Assembly: GCA_029718625.1 (NCBI GenBank)
Contig: CM056383.1
Span: 65,038,849-65,102,848 of the forward strand
DNA: 64,000 nt
DNA from: Synaphobranchus kaupii
Lineage: Eukaryota > Chordata > Actinopteri > Anguilliformes > Synaphobranchidae
Direction: 5' to 3'
The notes beneath the pieces were generated by a model, which did not search any database, was not told where the DNA came from, and was given only the letters and a program-made list of their open reading frames with translations. Positions 59,768 through 64,000 of the stretch are shown here, in pieces. Position 1 is the stretch's first letter, and each line of letters starts with the position of its first letter. The position numbers and the translations under genes were made by a program.

Positions 59768-60131
59768 AAACAAATTTACACCTCTACTGGCTACCCCCCA
59801 ATGCCTGCTCCCTGCATTATCTCTAGGTTGCTCTGGGCTAGCCCATTGCAGTTTCCTAGGGCCCCAGACTGGCCAAATGGTGAACTAGGGGTCTGACAAT
59901 ATAATGTTATAAATACCAGATACTGCAGTATATCAAACACCCAAACAAATCCTTTCACTCTGAATCCAAAATATAAATATCTGAATATTCTTCAAAAGCA
60001 ATGAAATCCAAGGCCAATGGTTTTATTGAAGGATCCTAAATGTGTTATACTTTTATGAATATCAACTCCATAAGTCTAATTCCACAGTAGATGTGTGTCA
60101 TGAACTTTTTAATATTATCCTTCCCATGACC

Positions 60132-60134
<3 letters not shown>

Positions 60135-60173
<39 letters not shown>

Positions 60174-60206
60174 GTCTCTCTGTCTCTCTGTCTCTCTGTC
60201 TCTCTG

Positions 60207-60248
<42 letters not shown>
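60135..60248. repeat. (TC)n with an internal TCTCTCTG octamer array
   Basis: CT dinucleotides flank a run of tctctctg repeats. The plus-strand frame through it is an artefact. Confidence 0.97.
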
Positions 60249-60251
<3 letters not shown>

Positions 60252-60819
60252 AAATGGAATGGAAAGGACTTAAGGATTTTCTTTACACTTTATAAGCTGT
60301 AGAGTTTCATCACCAACAACTTTATTGTTTTCAACTGAAGATTTACAGTTTTGTGTGAAATAATAAACTGGAACAGACATCAGTAATACTGGGACAAAAG
60401 AGCTAGATGCTTAAGACATCAAAGGTTAATATTTGATCTGCAAAACCACATACAGTCCACAAAACTCATTTGTTTCTTTGTTCCCTATAGCCTGTATAGA
60501 TCATTGGTTGTTGACAAATTAATCTGCCTGGAATTGTAAGAAAAAGGGCTTCCAGAGAAAAAAAAAAAAAGAGAAAGATTTGCATGCTAAACACAATATG
60601 TTCTTGGCGCCAATCCCTCACACAATGGAAAAACAACTGTATTTGCAGATATTGTCCACAGTCAAAGAAATACATGGCTTCAGATTTCCATTTGCTCTAG
60701 ACAAAACATAACTGTTTGGAAGCATTGGATAAACTGACAATGTTGTGTCCAGATGAAATAATAAAAAAAAACTGTAATTTTCTCCTGAAATATATGTTAG
60801 GTTAACTAAACATAACGAA

Positions 60820-61093
60820 GGTTACGACTGTAACCACGGTTTTATGAGTTCCAGATCACCATTAGGTTCGTCAGCTTACGAACGACCTTCTTGTTGCGGG
60901 ATGCATCGAGACTCTTATACCAACCATTTATCGTGGACATGGCCTCTGCGTGATGACGTAATTCCTCCCTATAAAGGGAGGCACGTCACAGCAGAAGTGC
61001 TCAAAACCCTTCTCATCCTTAAAGGGTCCCGGGTGACCATGACCCCCCTAATGGTCATCCGGAACTCATAAAACCATGGTTACAGTCGTAACC
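60820..61093. repeat. Inverted terminal/internal complementary repeats of a DIRS-type element
   Basis: ggttacgactgtaaccacgg (60820 on) and its inverse ccatggttacagtcgtaacc (ending 61093) give 33-bp arms with one mismatch, extending imperfectly to about 48 bp. Blocks such as accattagg.tcgtca.cttacg are repeated in direct orientation after 61110. DIRS retrotransposons have inverted termini and an internal complementary region of this kind. Confidence 0.6.
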
Positions 61094-61180
61094 TTTGGTT
61101 TATTTCTTTCCTTCGACCATTAGGGTCGTCAACTTACGGGTGACTAATACCAACCGCGTCACGAGGGACGGTCGTACCGT

Positions 61181-61600
61181 CTAAGTGGATGCCTCGGCCA
61201 CTGGCAGGATGGCCGGGCCGACCGTTGAAACAGGCGCCACGTTGACATGACGAAAACTTGAAAATGTGCAGGGGCACGCCCAAGTCGCCGCCTCACAGAT
61301 ATCATGAAGTGGTACACCTTTCAGCGCTGCCCATGACGTAGCCACACTCCTAGTTGACCTACACTGGACATCCGTAGGTAAAGGACTAGCACTAGCCTCA
61401 TACGCCGCAGCGATCGCCTTCACTACCCAGCGGGAAAGGCTCTGAGCCGAGAGCGCTTTTCCCTTAGACTTGCCGTAGCAAGACAAAGAGTTGCCCTGTA
61501 TGTCTGATGGAAGCGATAGCTTCAACGTAGCAGCACAGTGCACACACTGGACATACCGAGTGCGCATCCCCCTGACCACACCCAGGATAGAATGGAATCA
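61181..61600 (-). pseudogene. DIRS1-like tyrosine recombinase C-terminal fragment
   Basis: The minus frame gives CYGKSKGKALSAQSLSRWVV, then AIAAAYEASASPLP, CRSTRSVATSWAALKGVPLH and DICEAATWACPCTFSSFRHV, ending at TAG (61181-61183). This matches the end of DIRS tyrosine recombinases (typical HSTRGVATSWA and F..FYRL). The usual His of the HxxR box is Arg and the nucleophilic Tyr region reads FRHV, so catalysis is probably lost. The frame has no true start; the upstream reverse transcriptase is missing. It lies next to the inverted repeats at 60820-61093, the order expected for DIRS elements. Confidence 0.75.
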
Positions 61601-61785
61601 GCAACACTTCTTTCAGTACTTAAAACAATCAACGGAGCGCACACGCTCACAGATTGTGAGAAATCTCACTGGGGTGCGGCCACACCCGGGGTAGATTCAG
61701 AATCAGCAAACACTTTTTGCGGCACTTAAAACAATCAACGGAGCGCACACGCTCACAGATTTGCAAATTCTCACTGGGATTATAA
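61593..61785. repeat. Two tandem units of about 97 bp, unrecognised
   Basis: aatcagcaa.cac.tttt.. then acttaaaacaatcaacggag, cgcacacgctcacagatt and tctcactggg occur twice (from about 61595 and 61691). The 38-bp centre is identical in both. It adjoins the DIRS fragment and may be part of that element. Confidence 0.7.
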
Positions 61786-61829
61786 CAATACTTCTCAAGT
61801 ACAAGATAACCAAAAAAGGAATGCAAACA

Positions 61830-62378
61830 TCCCTAAGATGTTAACGCAGCAGCACCGAGTGCCCAACCGCACTATATGCTATACGAAAACAATTAGCCAA
61901 GTTTAGCGTTAGCAATAACAAATGAAAAAAATTACACCCAGTATCTTAGTAGCAATGCTACCAGCAGTTTTCCAGACCGTGTGCGAGTACCGAGTTGCCG
62001 CTACCAAGTAAAAATACAAGTACTTTAAATAATACTACATTTTTCTGTTATCATAAAAGTGAGACTCTTGGTTTTGAACACCCCGGAGTGTTTCTTATTT
62101 TTCATAGATTTTTGTGTTCCTCTCTGAAAAAGAACAAAAAAAAACTCTGAGTTTCAGTACAAACAACAAATGTCACTCAGTTCCAATAAAACATAATAGG
62201 GACTTGTAACCAAGTTTCAATAAAACCAAGTTTCAATGAAGCTGTGACCAAGTTTCTGTAGAATAGATTATGAAACTGTCAGTTTTCAATAAAATGTTGC
62301 CTAGGCCTATAGTCAACTTGGTATTTAATTTTGTTTTCCATGGTTTTCTTCCATCAAAAACGTATTAGCTGCGAAAGC

Positions 62379-62411
<33 letters not shown>

Positions 62412-62698
62412 CAGTGCTTCTACTAGGATTTTTTTTATGGCGGGGATTAATAGCTTTGCCTAATGTGAGAACCAAGCACCGTGTAACACTAATACGCTAC
62501 AAGTATGATTATTCAATGAACATTTTGGTGCTAAGCCCTATCTGGACAGGATTTTTCCAGGGGCAATAATGGAGCAAGCAAGTTATTATAGTCTTGATTT
62601 TACAGATGGTGTGTAAAAAAAAACCCCCATCAAAAATAGTCTCACAACCCAAATACTCAATATCATTTTGGGATATGCAACATTAGCTAGACTAGATA
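61830..62698. other. Intronic sequence with a CA microsatellite
   Basis: CA repeat at 62379-62407. The block caagtttcaataaaaccaag near 62213 is locally duplicated. No gene seen. Confidence 0.35.
62379..62407. repeat. (CA)n microsatellite
   Basis: About 14 CA units. Confidence 0.95.
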
Positions 62699-62937
62699 CA
62701 GTTGAAGTCAGATGTTTACATACACTTAGGCTGAAGTCATTAAAACTAATTTTTAATCACTCCACAGATTTCATGATAGCAAACCATATTGTAGGCAAGT
62801 CAGTTAGGACATCTACTTTGTGCATGACACAAGTAATTTTTCCAACAATTGTTTACAGATAGATTATTTCACTTTTAATTAATTATATCACAATTCCAGT
62901 GGGTCAGAAGTTTACATACAATAAGTTGACCGTGCCT
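62699..62937 (+). mobile_element. Sleeping Beauty/salmonid-type Tc1 left inverted repeat with two direct repeats
   Basis: TA (62697-62698) precedes cagttgaagtcagatgttta and catacacttagg (outer direct repeat). The inner direct repeat is ccagtgggtcagaagtttac at about 62897, with agttaggacatctactttgt between. This is the IR/DR structure of the Sleeping Beauty lineage. The copy stops near ccgtgcctttacat and is fused to a foldback-core copy; no right end or transposase is in the window. Confidence 0.88.
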
Positions 62938-63382
62938 TTACATTTTTAATATTTGGTTGCATATCCTTTGCATGCCATGACTTCCTGATGTGTGTGACCC
63001 AACAACATCAAAAGACTCTTGATATCTTATTTTCTAGTACTCTTACAAGCGATACTAAAATGTCTCTGCATTTGAATGGATCTCTATGGGAATTGGGGGG
63101 TGGGACTAGATTTAGCTGTAAATTACACTGGAACAGTATGGAAACATATGGTTGGCTAAATGGCTCTAAGTCATCAAGGGTCTGATGTATCAAACAAGCC
63201 TTAAATCATCACTCTGCTGCCAGAAGTACAATAGATATGGATGGATAACTTAAAGGGTTTCTTCTCCTGACTTATTTTTCCATAGAGTTCAATAGGAAAA
63301 TTTCAGTCAGGAGAAACAACCTTTAAAGTGATCCATTCATATCTACTGCATATCTGGCAGCAGAGTGATGGTTTGAGACTCG
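62938..63382 (-). repeat. Foldback core repeat with Tc1 C-terminal remnant, fused to the Sleeping Beauty-type end
   Basis: Starts atttggttgcatatcctttg (reverse of a Tc1 transposase C-terminus, CKGYATK), passes aaaagactcttgatatctta and the core arm, the central hairpin (ttctcctgacttatttttcc), and ends in the second arm at about ggtttgagactcgtttgaca. The outer part of the second arm is missing. Confidence 0.8.
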
Positions 63383-63612
63383 TTTGACACAGAATGAACT
63401 GGAATGCATGAGACAGGTTTGAACAGCGTGCGGGGTTTCAGGAGGTGTACTACCATGTGTAAGTGGTGTGTATTTCTCAAACGGATTGTCCAAGACGATA
63501 ACTGACCACTGAATCTTGAAAGGGACATCTCTATGCCTAAAAACAATGGAAGGATTCTATATTTATTTCATATTCAGTAGTAGATATCGACAGTTGAATG
63601 ACGTGGTAAAAT
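63383..63612 (-). repeat. Dispersed repeat B, copy 2 (inverted)
   Basis: Reverse complement matches 9322-9545 over about 220 bp. It adjoins the truncated foldback copy. Confidence 0.7.
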
Positions 63613-64000
63613 TACACTAGAATTTCACTTGTTATATTACATTTGAGTAAGCTGGGGTTTAGGAAGCTTAACATAGCCTTAACATAGCCGGGGTTTCTTT
63701 GTGTTAGCTGGCTTGACAAAACCTAACCACTGCAATCGGGTATAACCGGTATTATAAAGGTGGTTAACAACTAGCTAAGTGACCATGGGCTTTGTTAATC
63801 AAGCTCTGTGCGCATTCCCATAGACGGGGCGGTGTCTGCAACAACGAGCCTATAGCAGCATAACATGGGCTGTACTCGAGCAGCGTACTGCAATATGGAC
63901 AGATATAATGCATGGATATGAAGAATATAAAACAATCATAATGGCAAAAACCAACACCGTTTGATGAGTCAAACATAGAGTTTGATTAACGTAGCCCAAC
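63613..64000. other. Intronic sequence, possible repeat
   Basis: cttaacatagc occurs twice in tandem near 63667-63690, with ggggttt blocks either side. A minus-strand frame at 63764-63976 is unrecognised. Confidence 0.3.

Larger units (their letters stand above)
658..64000 (-). other. Probable last intron of pcdh9
   Basis: No other protocadherin exon is recognisable on the minus strand. In particular there is no long open frame that could be the large cadherin-repeat exon. The only long intact frame is a transposase. PCDH9 has very long introns in mammals, so one intron spanning the rest of the window is the simplest reading. Alternatives are an orphaned terminal exon or a mis-join; the gap at 45592-46091 might also hide a small exon. 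Confidence 0.6.

Overview
The window looks like vertebrate, most likely teleost, genomic DNA. The base composition is AT-rich, there are no operon-like gene arrays, and repeats typical of fish genomes are dense: Tc1/mariner elements including a Sleeping Beauty-type end, V-SINE-like tRNA-derived sequence, DIRS, hAT, PIF/Harbinger, a solo LTR and long CA/CT microsatellites. I cannot name the species. A 500-N scaffold gap lies at 45592-46091.

The only host protein-coding sequence I can support is at the left edge. It is a terminal exon on the minus strand (293-657) encoding the end of a delta-type protocadherin cytoplasmic tail. It carries the CTxEC..GHSDxCWMP motif and ends in SPKEHQL, and it best fits protocadherin-9 (pcdh9). 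No other exon of the gene is recognisable in the remaining 63 kb. That fits pcdh9, which in mammals has extremely long introns. I therefore read 658-64000 as the gene's last intron and 1-292 as the start of the 3' UTR. Everything else recognisable is transposon-derived or non-coding.

Layout, left to right: pcdh9 exon (293-657); a composite Tc1-like element with a second, internally deleted Tc1 nested inside it (835-2018, nested 1392-1932); a foldback repeat copy (4250-4715); a structurally intact Tc1-like transposon with a 339-codon DD34E transposase (7448-8969), directly abutting a reverse-oriented tRNA-derived SINE (8989-9175); a Penelope-like insertion made of a perfect 142-bp inverted repeat carrying hammerhead-like motifs (14735-15107, 14-bp target duplication); a LINE reverse transcriptase fragment (20105-20525); several MITEs; a V-SINE (29144-29380); a GC-rich stretch (29440-29940); a TTAA-flanked element carrying an exon-like coding piece (30694-31639); a hAT element with an 8-bp target duplication and a nested retroposed LINE tail (32611-33705); a 1.16-kb foldback transposon (37017-38174); a PIF/Harbinger derivative (38444-39886); the gap inside another TTAA-type element (45294-46231); a palindromic MITE (48505-48696); a Tc1-like element split by a complete solo LTR with GAAAC target duplications (49572-50683, LTR 49681-50394); long simple repeats (52379-52441, 53765-53854, 59734-59767, 60135-60248, 62379-62407); a DIRS-type tyrosine recombinase remnant with its inverted repeats (60820-61600); and a Sleeping Beauty-type inverted repeat fused to another copy of the foldback core (62699-63382).

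The most noteworthy patterns are two. First, one palindromic core recurs inside Tc1-like elements that have different terminal repeats. Second, the Penelope-like palindrome could fold a self-cleaving-type motif on either strand. No CRISPR, rRNA, functional tRNA or bacterial-style operon was seen.
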